Positions 48,253-57,334 of a stretch of 64,000 nt of DNA are shown here, piece after piece. The notes under the pieces were generated by a model. The model was not told the origin of the DNA and made no database searches. It saw only the letters and a program-made list of their open reading frames with translations. The translations under genes and the position numbers were made by a program. Origin of the DNA: Persicobacter psychrovividus (GTDB lineage Bacteria; Bacteroidota; Bacteroidia; Cytophagales; Cyclobacteriaceae); contig NZ_AP025298.1 in assembly GCF_036492425.1 (NCBI RefSeq), positions 93,248 to 157,247 on the forward strand, given 5' to 3'. Each line of letters starts with the position of its first letter. Within the stretch, counting starts at the first letter, position 1.

Positions 48253-49470
48253 CTAAAAAATAGCCGCCGTAACCCTATGTTCATATTCAACAATTTTCGG
48301 AAAAGGAATCTTTTGATTCCCCCTTTCAATTGATCGGGCGGACAATGGAGTGATCATTGACCAAATTGCCCAATCCAAAACACCATATCGAGGTTTTGAT
48401 TTTTTCAGTACGGTATCTAAAAAATCAATGAGCATAATGTAATCCATTTGATGCCTTGCAGACTTCTTAGCTGCTTCCTCGTTTACTCGCCAAAGGGAAT
48501 CAATATAAGGTTCATACACTTGCTCAGCCTCTTGCCACCGATGCTCTTGGTGATGCTCCTGAAGGCAAATCACCGACTGAGCATGCTCCTCCCAAATCCC
48601 CTTGTTTCCCTGAAGGGTGAAACCCAACGAATAAGGTCGGGGTGAAAGGATATCATGATGAACGACCACTGTCTGTCCGTTACTGGTTTGCAATACACTG
48701 GTAATCACATCACCTAAACTAAAACTAAGATCAAGATAAGGATGATGCTCCCCACCCAAATCTTTTAAATAAGTGGCAATACCGATACCTTTAGTCGCAA
48801 ATGAAGTAATGGAAGTGAAGTAGTTCTGATAACCTATACCCAACATTGTGCAAATTGGCCCCAATCCATGATGTGGATATAGGTCTGCATTTTGATCCAA
48901 ATAATAAGGTGTTCTCCAGGCTGCCTCACCCGTAGCCCCATTACCAAACTTCAATTTTTCTGAACCAAAAAGAACAGGCCGGAGATCATGTTTGTACCCG
49001 CATTGCGCATGGACGATTTCCCCAAAAACGCCCGCTTTTACCATGTTATTTATCGCCATAACATCTTGGCGATAACAGACATTTTCAAGGACAAACAAAT
49101 GATCTCCATGCTGCTTAGTAAATTCATACATCTGCACACATTCAGCCACTGAACCAACCACCGTTACTTCCAAACCGACATAGATCTGCTTGGCAATAAA
49201 GGTTTTGGCAATTTTCAGTGATTGCTGCCAGCTTGCCGAGATGATTACCGCATCCATTTGACCTGCCAACTGTTCACACATTTTATGGAAATCTGTATAG
49301 AAATCCACCACATAACCATTCTCCTGACACAAATCCACCGACTGCAACAAAAGGGCCTGATCAAGGTCGCAAAGCGCAACAATTTCAGCCCTTTCAGACA
49401 GCATGGTATTTTTTAGGTGGATCGTGCCCCGATATCCTAATCCAACAAAAGCAACCTTACACTTGCCCAT
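48253..49470 (-). CDS. GH109-like Gfo/Idh/MocA protein without signal peptide
   Basis: A 405-residue NAD-binding protein (Rossmann start KVAFVGLGYRGTIHL). It follows the GH109 pattern: VLENVCYRQDVMAINNMV, CGYKHDLRP, and YPHHGLGPICTM, which corresponds to the YPTHGLGPV block containing the catalytic His and Tyr of alpha-N-acetylgalactosaminidase. Unlike its neighbour it has no Tat or Sec signal, so it would act in the cytoplasm. It is about 70 residues shorter than the exported copy. It may cleave imported short glycans with a redox-assisted NAD mechanism, or it may be an oxidoreductase. It starts 13 bp after its paralogue ends. Confidence 0.78.
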   Translation of the reverse strand: MGKCKVAFVGLGYRGTIHLKNTMLSERAEIVALCDLDQALLLQSVDLCQENGYVVDFYTDFHKMCEQLAGQMDAVIISASWQQSLKIAKTFIAKQIYVGLEVTVVGSVAECVQMYEFTKQHGDHLFVLENVCYRQDVMAINNMVKAGVFGEIVHAQCGYKHDLRPVLFGSEKLKFGNGATGEAAWRTPYYLDQNADLYPHHGLGPICTMLGIGYQNYFTSITSFATKGIGIATYLKDLGGEHHPYLDLSFSLGDVITSVLQTSNGQTVVVHHDILSPRPYSLGFTLQGNKGIWEEHAQSVICLQEHHQEHRWQEAEQVYEPYIDSLWRVNEEAAKKSARHQMDYIMLIDFLDTVLKKSKPRYGVLDWAIWSMITPLSARSIERGNQKIPFPKIVEYEHRVTAAIF

Positions 49471-49483
49471 CTCCGCTTAGCAT

Positions 49484-50905
49484 TTATCCTAAAATATTCT
49501 CATTAATCTCTGTATAAATCGGCTTTCTGTTGATCCATTTTCCACGGGTAAAATCCGGGAAAATTTGAGCTGTCCCGCCCTGAGCAATTGAGGCTTCCGA
49601 CAATGGTGTTACCGATGACCACGCCGCTGCATCATACACATCCAATGGGGGCTGAGTTTGCGTTTTTATCGAATCCAAAAATGCCTTGATCACAAAAAAA
49701 TCCATACCGCCATGTCCGGCTTCTTTAGCATCATTTTCATACTTTTTCCAGATTGGGTGATCATACTTTTCGATCCATTCTTTGGCACTGTCCCAATAAT
49801 GTGGCTTACTCTCCCCGACAATATGCATATGATCAGCATCACACTCCCATAATCCACCGGTTCCCTGCACACGGAATTCCAAAGAATAAGGGCGTGCCAA
49901 ATTGGTATCATGCGTCAATAGGATGGTCTCCCCGTTGGTACATTTTATTTGAGAAGTGATGACATCTCCAAGTTTGAAATTAAGACTGGCATTTTTATGA
50001 TTAGGCCCTCCTTCCGGATGCTTCATGATATAATCATGCAAACCGACGGCTTTACTTGCCATCGAAGAGATCGATTCAAATCGGTTTCCTCTGTTGATAT
50101 TGGCATACATCGCTACCGGCCCCAGACCATGGGTAGGATACACATCGCCATTTTTCAACAATGAATGCTGCGTACGCCATTGTGCTTCGGAAGCGGCATT
50201 TTCACCAAACTCAACACCTGATACTCCCCACCATTTTTCTGGATCCTGAGAGTTGAATTTGATATGTCGAAGATCATGACAATAGCCACCACGGAAATGC
50301 ACTAATTCTCCAAACATATTTTGACGCACCATATTCAATACCGCCATCACATCACGGCGATAATTCACATTTTCGAGAATCATACATGGCACCTTTGTTT
50401 CTTCGTAAGCATTGACCAAATCCCAACACTCTTCGATCGTCATCGCTGCTGAAACTTCCACCCCTGCGTAGGCTCCTGCTTTCATACATGCCACAGCCAT
50501 TGGCGCATGCCAACGCCATGGAGTGGAGATAATCACTCCATCTAAGCCTTCTTTATCGAGCATGGTCTGAAAAGCGTATTCATCTCCGGTATAATAAGTC
50601 GGTTTTGCTGAAGGTTGATGTTCTGCAACGATTTTCTTTGCCCGCTCACAGGCTTTTGGATCAAGATCACAAATAGCGGTTACATCTACTTCGCTGTCAT
50701 TCAATGCCAAGATCAAGTGGCCATACCCTCTCGCTCCTACACCTATCAGCCCAATCTTTGGCTTATCGTTGGCACCTCTTTTCTTCTTCTTCCTTTGACT
50801 TGCAGCCAAAGTCGCAGCTTCAACAGTGGTGGTAGTCCCCAAACCCACTGTACCGATGGTTGTTGCCATAGCGGCCTTCTTTAAAAAATTTCTTCTTGAT
50901 GACAT
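49484..50905 (-). CDS. GH109 alpha-N-acetylgalactosaminidase, Tat-exported
   Basis: A 473-residue protein starting at ATG 50905 with a twin-arginine signal (MSSRRNFLKKAAMATTIG). Tat export fits a protein that must fold around NAD before leaving the cytoplasm. The Rossmann motif is GLIGVGARGYGHL. Blocks typical of GH109 are CMILENVNYRRDVMAVLNMV, GGYCHDLRHIKF, and DVYPTHGLGPVAMYANI with the catalytic His. It should remove alpha-linked GalNAc from mucin-type or other glycans in the periplasm. It follows susD in the operon and pairs with the cytoplasmic-type copy at 48253. Confidence 0.86.
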   Translation of the reverse strand: MSSRRNFLKKAAMATTIGTVGLGTTTTVEAATLAASQRKKKKRGANDKPKIGLIGVGARGYGHLILALNDSEVDVTAICDLDPKACERAKKIVAEHQPSAKPTYYTGDEYAFQTMLDKEGLDGVIISTPWRWHAPMAVACMKAGAYAGVEVSAAMTIEECWDLVNAYEETKVPCMILENVNYRRDVMAVLNMVRQNMFGELVHFRGGYCHDLRHIKFNSQDPEKWWGVSGVEFGENAASEAQWRTQHSLLKNGDVYPTHGLGPVAMYANINRGNRFESISSMASKAVGLHDYIMKHPEGGPNHKNASLNFKLGDVITSQIKCTNGETILLTHDTNLARPYSLEFRVQGTGGLWECDADHMHIVGESKPHYWDSAKEWIEKYDHPIWKKYENDAKEAGHGGMDFFVIKAFLDSIKTQTQPPLDVYDAAAWSSVTPLSEASIAQGGTAQIFPDFTRGKWINRKPIYTEINENILG

Positions 50906-51056
50906 AATGGTGACAAATTTTGATCTATAAAAGTTAATAAAGGGCAGCGCAACCAATGCCCTGTTTTCTTAATATTTAAGTCCTCGGCCAAAGACAACCT
51001 ACTAAATGTCAGTGATGATCAATGTCTGGCACCTGATAGGGATTGTTTTCCAGCCA

Positions 51057-51082
51057 CAGGCGCAATTAGTAAATTGCCCCTG
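51057..51082 (-). promoter_or_regulatory. hairpin between susD and GH109 (locus 2)
   Basis: CAGG-C-GCAATT (51057-51067), AGTA loop, AATTGC-C-CCTG (51072-51082): an 11-bp stem with one C-C mismatch, 29 bp after the susD stop in the 205-bp gap. It may dampen expression of the enzymes relative to susCD. Confidence 0.5.
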
Positions 51083-51110
51083 ACCGAGTACTTAGCGTGA
51101 ATTTAAAAAT

Positions 51111-52769
51111 TTACCAATTAGGGTGTTGATTTAGGTTAGATGATCTATCCAATGCTCCCTGAGGTAATGGCATAACATAATTTCTATCACCCAATGATCC
51201 CTTACGGCGTTCACGAACAAGCTTTGGCTCATATACTCCTTCCTCGTCTTTATAAGGAACTGTATAAACATCTTTTTGTAGCGTATTCTCCATCCAGTTT
51301 GCAGGGTCTCCCAATTTGTTTTTTCCCCATCTCCAAGTATCCCAGAAACGTTTTGCCTCACCAATAAATTCTACCCGCTTTTCTCTTCTCAAAAACTCCC
51401 TAAAGGCCTCTTTAGAGCTGATATATTCCGCTGTAATTTCCGGCATTCCTGCGCGCGTTCTTACTTGATTGATCGCCGAAATAGCTTCTGCTGTTGGTCC
51501 CGAAACTTCATTGGTTGCCTCTGCAAATAAGAACAGTGTTTCTGCATAACGGTAAACAATCCAGTTTACATCACAAGCCCAGTTGTCTCTGTCAAGGTCA
51601 GCATACTTCTTCAGGTTATAGCCTGTTCGAGTACAGTTATTGGTTAGGATTTTATTCCCTCCAGGGTTATCCATATCCAATGGATCATAAAGATAATTAC
51701 CGAAATAATCTCCCTGAAACATAATGCTCATCTTCAAGCGTGGGTCCCTGATTTGATAGTTCCACACATCCTTGCTCAGGTAATCATCATCCGCCTCAAT
51801 CTGCTCCTTGGTATATTCAGTGTACAGTGAAGAGGTGGTATAAGGGTAAGATCCGTCAATAGCTTCATAGGTCTCGACAAAATCATGTGTTGGTGTAACA
51901 GATGACCAACCCGAATTAATCCCGTTTGGCAACAACAAGTAATTCAGAAAATTGTCCCAATCGCCAGAGGTACCGGTCAAATACTCTCTCCACATGATGA
52001 TCTCCTGTTTCGCTCCTTGCTGTGTAGAAGAATGAAATAAATCTTCATAATTGGGTGCCAAAGCATAAATACCTGAATCAATGATCTGCTTGGTTACCGC
52101 AGCTGCTTCAGCATAACGTTCTTCCCACATCAAATATTCCGCAAAAATCATTTGGGCTGCCCCCTTTGAAACTCGTCCATCATTTCGCTCTGCTGGGAGC
52201 AAATCAATTGCCATTTGAATCTGGTCTTCAATATAAGCTTTAAGGACTTCAGGAGCTGCTGAACCAATATTATAATCTTCTGGATTCACAAAAACCTGAT
52301 CAATCAATGGTACCTGCCCATGATAACGATACATTTGCCAATACTTCATGGCAATAAAGAAATGTGCTTCTCCCGAAAAAGTATCTACTGTTTCTTCTGA
52401 TAAGCCCGGGACTTCATGCACCTTCTCCAAGAATACGTGTGAATCCCGTATCGTTCGATAAGTCCAATAATTGGCCGAAAAATCAGTAATGGAGTTATGT
52501 ACCCCAATGGTAAAATCACGGATCGCATTTCCCTCCCATGGATAAGGAAGGTAAGCATTATCTGAACCTGCCTCTAAATAGATTTCCTCCCACCAAGGCG
52601 AGTAATAATCACTATAGTAACTATAATCTAAAAAGGCACGAGCATCTGATTCGGTTTGCCAAAAGGAGTCATCAGAAATCACATCCAAAGGCTTTCTGTT
52701 CAAGAAATCGGAACATGCACAAAGCGAAAGCATGCCCAGGATTAAAAATAATCTATAATAAAAATTCAT
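51111..52769 (-). CDS. SusD-type glycan-binding lipoprotein (locus 2)
   Basis: A 552-residue SusD/RagB protein with lipobox CACS (Cys19). It has the family features NRKPLDVISDDSFW near the N-terminus, GEAHFFIAMKYWQMYRYHGQVPLI, and the tail REKRVEFIGEAKRFWDTWRWG. It follows susC with an 11-bp gap. It should capture the glycan at the outer surface for import by the adjacent transporter. Confidence 0.95.
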   Translation of the reverse strand: MNFYYRLFLILGMLSLCACSDFLNRKPLDVISDDSFWQTESDARAFLDYSYYSDYYSPWWEEIYLEAGSDNAYLPYPWEGNAIRDFTIGVHNSITDFSANYWTYRTIRDSHVFLEKVHEVPGLSEETVDTFSGEAHFFIAMKYWQMYRYHGQVPLIDQVFVNPEDYNIGSAAPEVLKAYIEDQIQMAIDLLPAERNDGRVSKGAAQMIFAEYLMWEERYAEAAAVTKQIIDSGIYALAPNYEDLFHSSTQQGAKQEIIMWREYLTGTSGDWDNFLNYLLLPNGINSGWSSVTPTHDFVETYEAIDGSYPYTTSSLYTEYTKEQIEADDDYLSKDVWNYQIRDPRLKMSIMFQGDYFGNYLYDPLDMDNPGGNKILTNNCTRTGYNLKKYADLDRDNWACDVNWIVYRYAETLFLFAEATNEVSGPTAEAISAINQVRTRAGMPEITAEYISSKEAFREFLRREKRVEFIGEAKRFWDTWRWGKNKLGDPANWMENTLQKDVYTVPYKDEEGVYEPKLVRERRKGSLGDRNYVMPLPQGALDRSSNLNQHPNW

Positions 52770-52780
52770 TTTTTTAAACT

Positions 52781-55774
52781 TTAGAATGACACATTAATAC
52801 CAAGTGTTGCTGTTCTAACCTGTGGATACATATCTCCGCGGCCACCATTGTAAACTTCCGGGTCAATCCCTGGTAGCATCAAATTCGATAAAGTCCAAAG
52901 GTTATCCACTGAGGTATAAATTCTAAGGTTATTCAAACCTAACTTCTTGATCTTTTCAGAATCAAAAGTATAACCTACTGAAAGGTTCTTCAAACGCAAG
53001 TAGCTACCGTCCTGAACCCAAAAATTAGAAAGCCTGCTGCCGGGGTCATTAATAAAATAGTCTTCTCGTAATAATGGATAGTTATTTGTCTTCGGATAAG
53101 CATTCTCTTGCATCCACACGTGTGGTGTTGCCTGCTGGAAGAAAGCCATCGCCCCCTCACTATAAAGCACAACATCACGCTTCAGCACCCCCTGAAACAT
53201 CAGGTTCAAATCCCATCCTTTGTAATTGAATCCAAAATTGGCGCCATATACGTACCTTGGCGTAGGGTCTCCCAGAACTACACGATCATCACCGTCAATT
53301 TGCCCATCATTATTAATATCAACAATCTTGATATCTCCTGCCCTAAGCTTTTCATTTGACAAATTCCAGTGAGCTTCATTTGCACGAGCCTCCTCATCTG
53401 ATTGATACAGGCCGTCCGATTTGAATCCGTACCATGAGTTCATCGCATATCCAACATCGGTGATGGTATGGCCATCAATCCATGGGCCAGTCCCTTTAAG
53501 ATCCTTGACCTCATTTCGAGCATCAGACATGTTCAAATTTACCCGGTATCCTAATTGACCAATCTTGTGCTGATGTCTCAAAGAAATTTCCCAACCATAA
53601 GAAGCCACAACCCCGGCGTTTGTTCTTGGCGCATCGTATCCACTTTGATCTGGAACAGGTACGGTCATCAAAATATCCCGGGTAGTATTCTGGAAAACAT
53701 CTACCGTACCCCCTAATAAGTTGTTCCACAAATCGAACTCCAAACCAAGGTTAGCAGTCTCTTTCGTTTCCCACTGGATGTTTGGATTAGGCGGTTGGTT
53801 ATAATAAGCCACTGGCACCCCCTGGTTATTAATCACTGTATTGTAAACTGATAAAGTAGCAGCCCACTCATTCAAACCAATATTCTGGTTACCAACTTGT
53901 CCCCAAGAACCTCTAAGCTTCAGGTTATTTACATTAGAGAAATTATCTTTGATAAACGCTTCCTCATTGATTCTCCACCCCAGAGAGAAAGAAGGAAAAA
54001 CACCATACCGGTTATTTTCACCGAATCGGGAAGACCCATCCACACGCACATTACCCTCAAATAAATATCTGTCTTTGAAGGCATAATTTAATCGTGCATA
54101 AGTAGATTGAATAGCCCATTGGTAAGCTGTTCCTGCACTTCTCCAATCTTGGGTGTCACCTGAGCCCGCATCGATAATTTTCAAACCATCATTCAAGAAA
54201 TTATACCTCCCAACAGAATTTTGATTGTAAACCTCTGATTCTCTTGAAAAACCAACCATTGCTTTAAGGTAATGATCCTCCAGGTGTTTCTCATACTGAA
54301 TTCGTGTCTGAATACCCGAATACAATTTATTTGAATTATAATCTGACAGGTAGTTAGGCTCGCTGATTTGTTCCATACCCGACGAATTATAATAAATATG
54401 CTTATTCCGGTAGGCTTGAGCATAATCATGCGTATAATCAAAGTTGTAATCAAAATGTGCGGTAAGACCAGAAGCTATTTGGTATTCAGCACCCGCAACA
54501 ACCTGCGTATAGTTCCAATTAGAAATATTATCCCCTCCTTCTTCGAGCCATCGAACCGGGTTACCATTACGGCCATAATTCCATTGTCCATTCTCATGGC
54601 GAATGGGGTCCATAGGACTTAAGGAATTTGCATTATATATCGACTGCTGAATGCCTCGGGTTGGCTGCGTTCTTACACTTCGAGCAATATGCGTACGCAA
54701 ATGTGTTTTCAGCCGTTCATTTACTTTGCCATCAACATTCAGACGTAAATTGAATCGATTAAAATTAGTCCCAGCTGTTAGTCCGTCCTGATCCAAATAC
54801 GACAATGAGGAATAATATTTTACGCTTTCATTCCCGCCACTGATCGATAAAGTATGCTGTTGTTGAGCTGCAAAGTCACTGAATATGGCATTCTGCCAAT
54901 CGGTTCCTGTCAATTCTCCCGAACGGTATTTATTGATGTCAGCTTCCGGATACATTGGTGCCAAACCGTCATTCTGTAATGCTTCATTGCGCATCTCCAT
55001 GAATCCGACCGCATCCACCAACTGTATTTTATTGGCACGGGTTTGAACCCCTCCATATCCCGAATAGGTGATGTTTACTTTACCGTCTGTTCCTCTTTTG
55101 GTCGTTACCAAAATTACCCCTCCAGCAGCACGTGCTCCATAAATCGCAGTGGCTGAAGCATCCTTCAAGACTGTAATAGAGGCGATATCTTGGGGGTTGA
55201 CATTAGATAAGGTTGAAGGCATTCCATCCACAATCACTAAAGGGTCAGTGTCTGTCATTGAGGACGCCCCACGAATGGAAATACTCATGCCATCTGCACC
55301 AGGTTGTCCACTACTCTGAGTAGCCACCAAACCAGGCAAATTCCCCTGAAGTGCTTGTGTAGCTGATGATACCGGTCTGGATTCAATCTGATCAGCCTTC
55401 ATGATCTCAATCGAGCCCGTCACATTTTCTTTTTTCTGCTCACCAAACCCTACCACAACGACCTCTTGCAGTTCTTCGATATCTTCTTTGAGAACTACAT
55501 CAAAAAAAGTTTGATTCCCCACCGGGAAAGATTTTGAGTTATAGCCGACAAAAGAGAAACTTATCGTATCTGTTTTATTCACATTCGGAAGAGTAAACGC
55601 CCCTTCCAAATCGGAAAATGTCCCATTATTTGTTCCAACAATAAATACATTCACTCCGATAATAGGTGCCCCTTTTGGGTCAACAACCCTTCCCTTTACC
55701 TGTTGCTGTGCAAGCAATGGGTTGATTAGACCAAGGAGTCCAAGTACACTTAGTAATAGTTTGATGTTTCTCAT
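52781..55774 (-). CDS. SusC-type TonB-dependent glycan transporter (locus 2)
   Basis: A 997-residue outer-membrane transporter with signal peptide (MRNIKLLLSVLGLLGLINPLLAQ), CNA_B domain (GRVVDPKGAPIIGVNVFIVGTNNGTF), TonB-box region (LQEVVVVGFGEQKKE), plug domain with ITVLKDASATAIYGARAAGGVILVTTKRG, and a 22-strand barrel ending ATLGINVSF. It is the first transport gene of locus 2, 105 bp after the LacI-type regulator gene, so the two are probably co-transcribed from the LacI promoter or a further promoter in that gap. Confidence 0.95.
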   Translation of the reverse strand: MRNIKLLLSVLGLLGLINPLLAQQQVKGRVVDPKGAPIIGVNVFIVGTNNGTFSDLEGAFTLPNVNKTDTISFSFVGYNSKSFPVGNQTFFDVVLKEDIEELQEVVVVGFGEQKKENVTGSIEIMKADQIESRPVSSATQALQGNLPGLVATQSSGQPGADGMSISIRGASSMTDTDPLVIVDGMPSTLSNVNPQDIASITVLKDASATAIYGARAAGGVILVTTKRGTDGKVNITYSGYGGVQTRANKIQLVDAVGFMEMRNEALQNDGLAPMYPEADINKYRSGELTGTDWQNAIFSDFAAQQQHTLSISGGNESVKYYSSLSYLDQDGLTAGTNFNRFNLRLNVDGKVNERLKTHLRTHIARSVRTQPTRGIQQSIYNANSLSPMDPIRHENGQWNYGRNGNPVRWLEEGGDNISNWNYTQVVAGAEYQIASGLTAHFDYNFDYTHDYAQAYRNKHIYYNSSGMEQISEPNYLSDYNSNKLYSGIQTRIQYEKHLEDHYLKAMVGFSRESEVYNQNSVGRYNFLNDGLKIIDAGSGDTQDWRSAGTAYQWAIQSTYARLNYAFKDRYLFEGNVRVDGSSRFGENNRYGVFPSFSLGWRINEEAFIKDNFSNVNNLKLRGSWGQVGNQNIGLNEWAATLSVYNTVINNQGVPVAYYNQPPNPNIQWETKETANLGLEFDLWNNLLGGTVDVFQNTTRDILMTVPVPDQSGYDAPRTNAGVVASYGWEISLRHQHKIGQLGYRVNLNMSDARNEVKDLKGTGPWIDGHTITDVGYAMNSWYGFKSDGLYQSDEEARANEAHWNLSNEKLRAGDIKIVDINNDGQIDGDDRVVLGDPTPRYVYGANFGFNYKGWDLNLMFQGVLKRDVVLYSEGAMAFFQQATPHVWMQENAYPKTNNYPLLREDYFINDPGSRLSNFWVQDGSYLRLKNLSVGYTFDSEKIKKLGLNNLRIYTSVDNLWTLSNLMLPGIDPEVYNGGRGDMYPQVRTATLGINVSF

Positions 55775-55879
55775 ATAAATAAGTTAAAATAAAAAAATAT
55801 AATTAGGCACAATGATTCATCAAACCCGACTCGATAAAAGGTTTGATATGTATTATATTTTACAAATAGTATCAGTATA

Positions 55880-56929
55880 CTATTTAAAAAAATCTATATT
55901 TTCTTTAAAACAAATATTAACAGGAACATGGTATTCCTCATTTAACATTCTATTTGAAAAAATCTTATCTACTAAGAGTTTTGACGCTTTAACAGCTTGA
56001 TGAAAAATATTCTGACACAAAACAATATCAATCACCTCTTCCCTGACCAAATCAATATTGGACGGAATCAAATCACAGCCGACAATACGAATATCTAAGC
56101 CTGCTTTTTTGACATAATGACCTATTTTATAGGCTTTTGAGGTGGACACAAACACGCCTTGCAAGTCTGGGTGCTGATCAAAAACTTGCTTAATTTTCAA
56201 GCTTTCCACTGTATGCTCTACCTCATTAATATTATAAGTTAATACCTGATGCTTGGGTACCCCCTTACTGATGAAAAAATCCTCAAAGCCTGCCTGCTTT
56301 TGCTGCATATGGGGTGCATTTTCAAAGGGTTCATCAAAATGGAATATAGCTACCTTTTGGCAATTTCTTCCCAACAATTTATACAACAAACTTCCGGCAA
56401 TCCTGCCCGACTGAAACAAATCCTGACCCACAAATGGGGTTTGATGTCCATTATCTATATTACAGTTAAATAATATATATGGTATATTATTTTTTTCAAT
56501 TGACGCTACAAAATCGATAGATTCCTTATTAAAAAATGGCGCAAAAATAATCGCATCATGCTTATTTTCAATCGCGTCATGGCTCATCGTTTTGAATTGT
56601 GAAGCATTCAAATTATCGAATTCATAGAAATGAAATTCCAAATTATATACCCTAAGTTCTTTAGAGGCAGACATAAAACCATCTTTAGCCTTCTGCCAGT
56701 AAATATCTAAAGTAGCACTCGGAAACAATACCCCCACACTGGTTGGCTTTCCTAATTTCAGAACTTTAGCATTTACATTAGGGCTATAATTGATCTCCCT
56801 TAATACCTTTTCAACTTTCAGCCGAGATTTTTCTGACACGTTCCCACGATTATAAATTACCCGATCCACTGTTCCACGAGAAACATTGGCCATTGCTGCT
56901 ATATCCTTAGATGTGTGTCGCTTTTTCAT
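55880..56929 (-). CDS. LacI-family transcriptional regulator (locus 2)
   Basis: A 349-residue regulator. The ATG at 56929 opens MKKRHTSKDIAAMANVSRGTVDRVIYNRGNVSEKSR, the LacI helix-turn-helix with hinge. A longer GTG start at 56956 would lie inside the operator and is rejected. The C-terminal part is a periplasmic-binding-protein-like sensor (VGVLFPSATLDIYWQKAKDGF; VAIFHFDEPFENAPHMQQKQAGFEDFF). It is of the VSRGTVDR subgroup that includes CebR- and SalR-like regulators. It likely represses its own gene and the downstream susCD operon until a Gal/GalNAc-type sugar is bound. Confidence 0.9.
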   Translation of the reverse strand: MKKRHTSKDIAAMANVSRGTVDRVIYNRGNVSEKSRLKVEKVLREINYSPNVNAKVLKLGKPTSVGVLFPSATLDIYWQKAKDGFMSASKELRVYNLEFHFYEFDNLNASQFKTMSHDAIENKHDAIIFAPFFNKESIDFVASIEKNNIPYILFNCNIDNGHQTPFVGQDLFQSGRIAGSLLYKLLGRNCQKVAIFHFDEPFENAPHMQQKQAGFEDFFISKGVPKHQVLTYNINEVEHTVESLKIKQVFDQHPDLQGVFVSTSKAYKIGHYVKKAGLDIRIVGCDLIPSNIDLVREEVIDIVLCQNIFHQAVKASKLLVDKIFSNRMLNEEYHVPVNICFKENIDFFK

Positions 56930-56943
56930 GGGGTTTGATAAAT

Positions 56944-56957
56944 TGGGCACGTGCACA
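56944..56957. promoter_or_regulatory. LacI-type operator O1 (in the leader)
   Basis: TGGGCACGTGCACA with the palindromic core GCACGTGC lies 15 bp upstream of the LacI ATG. It is identical over 14 bp to the site at 57019-57032, 75 bp away. Confidence 0.6.
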
Positions 56958-57009
56958 GATTTAGTTTAAAAAATTGCCTGAACGAACAATTCATTAACAG
57001 GCCTTTATA

Positions 57010-57039
57010 CAAATATAATGGGCACGTGCACAAAATCAA
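57010..57039 (-). promoter_or_regulatory. LacI gene promoter with operator O2 in the spacer
   Basis: On the minus strand TTG (57037-57039), 19 bp, TATATTTG (57010-57017) is a full Bacteroidota promoter. The operator TGGGCACGTGCACA (57019-57032) lies wholly between the two boxes, so a bound repressor would block polymerase. A second copy sits in the leader. Confidence 0.68.
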
Positions 57040-57334
57040 TAAAAACATGAATATTATTTCACTTTTTATTTAACGCTTCAAATGTATTGCACTAAGAATT
57101 GAAAATGCAGATCCTATACTTATTCAAAATAAGCTTGAAATCAATTACAAACCGTCAATAAATAGTTCATGGTCGATTAACAGAAAGCAAGCGCTCTAAC
57201 CCGCCAGCAGGTCGATTTATTATGTTCATCTTGCCTGAGTATTTTATTGAACTCCCCTTCTTTTTATAGCTAAAGGATGTATATTGATAATATTTCATAC
57301 CTTATTGCATATCATATATTTATAAGGACTACTA

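Noticed and set aside
48253..50905. The two NAD-binding proteins as plain sugar oxidoreductases
   Set aside because: The YPTHGLGP/YPHHGLGP and YRxDVMA blocks fit GH109 glycosidases better, although the shorter copy keeps some doubt.
55128..55135. GCACGTGC inside susC of locus 2 as a third LacI operator
   Set aside because: Only the 8-bp core matches, the flanks differ from the 14-mer, it lies within coding sequence, and one such 8-mer is expected by chance in this window.
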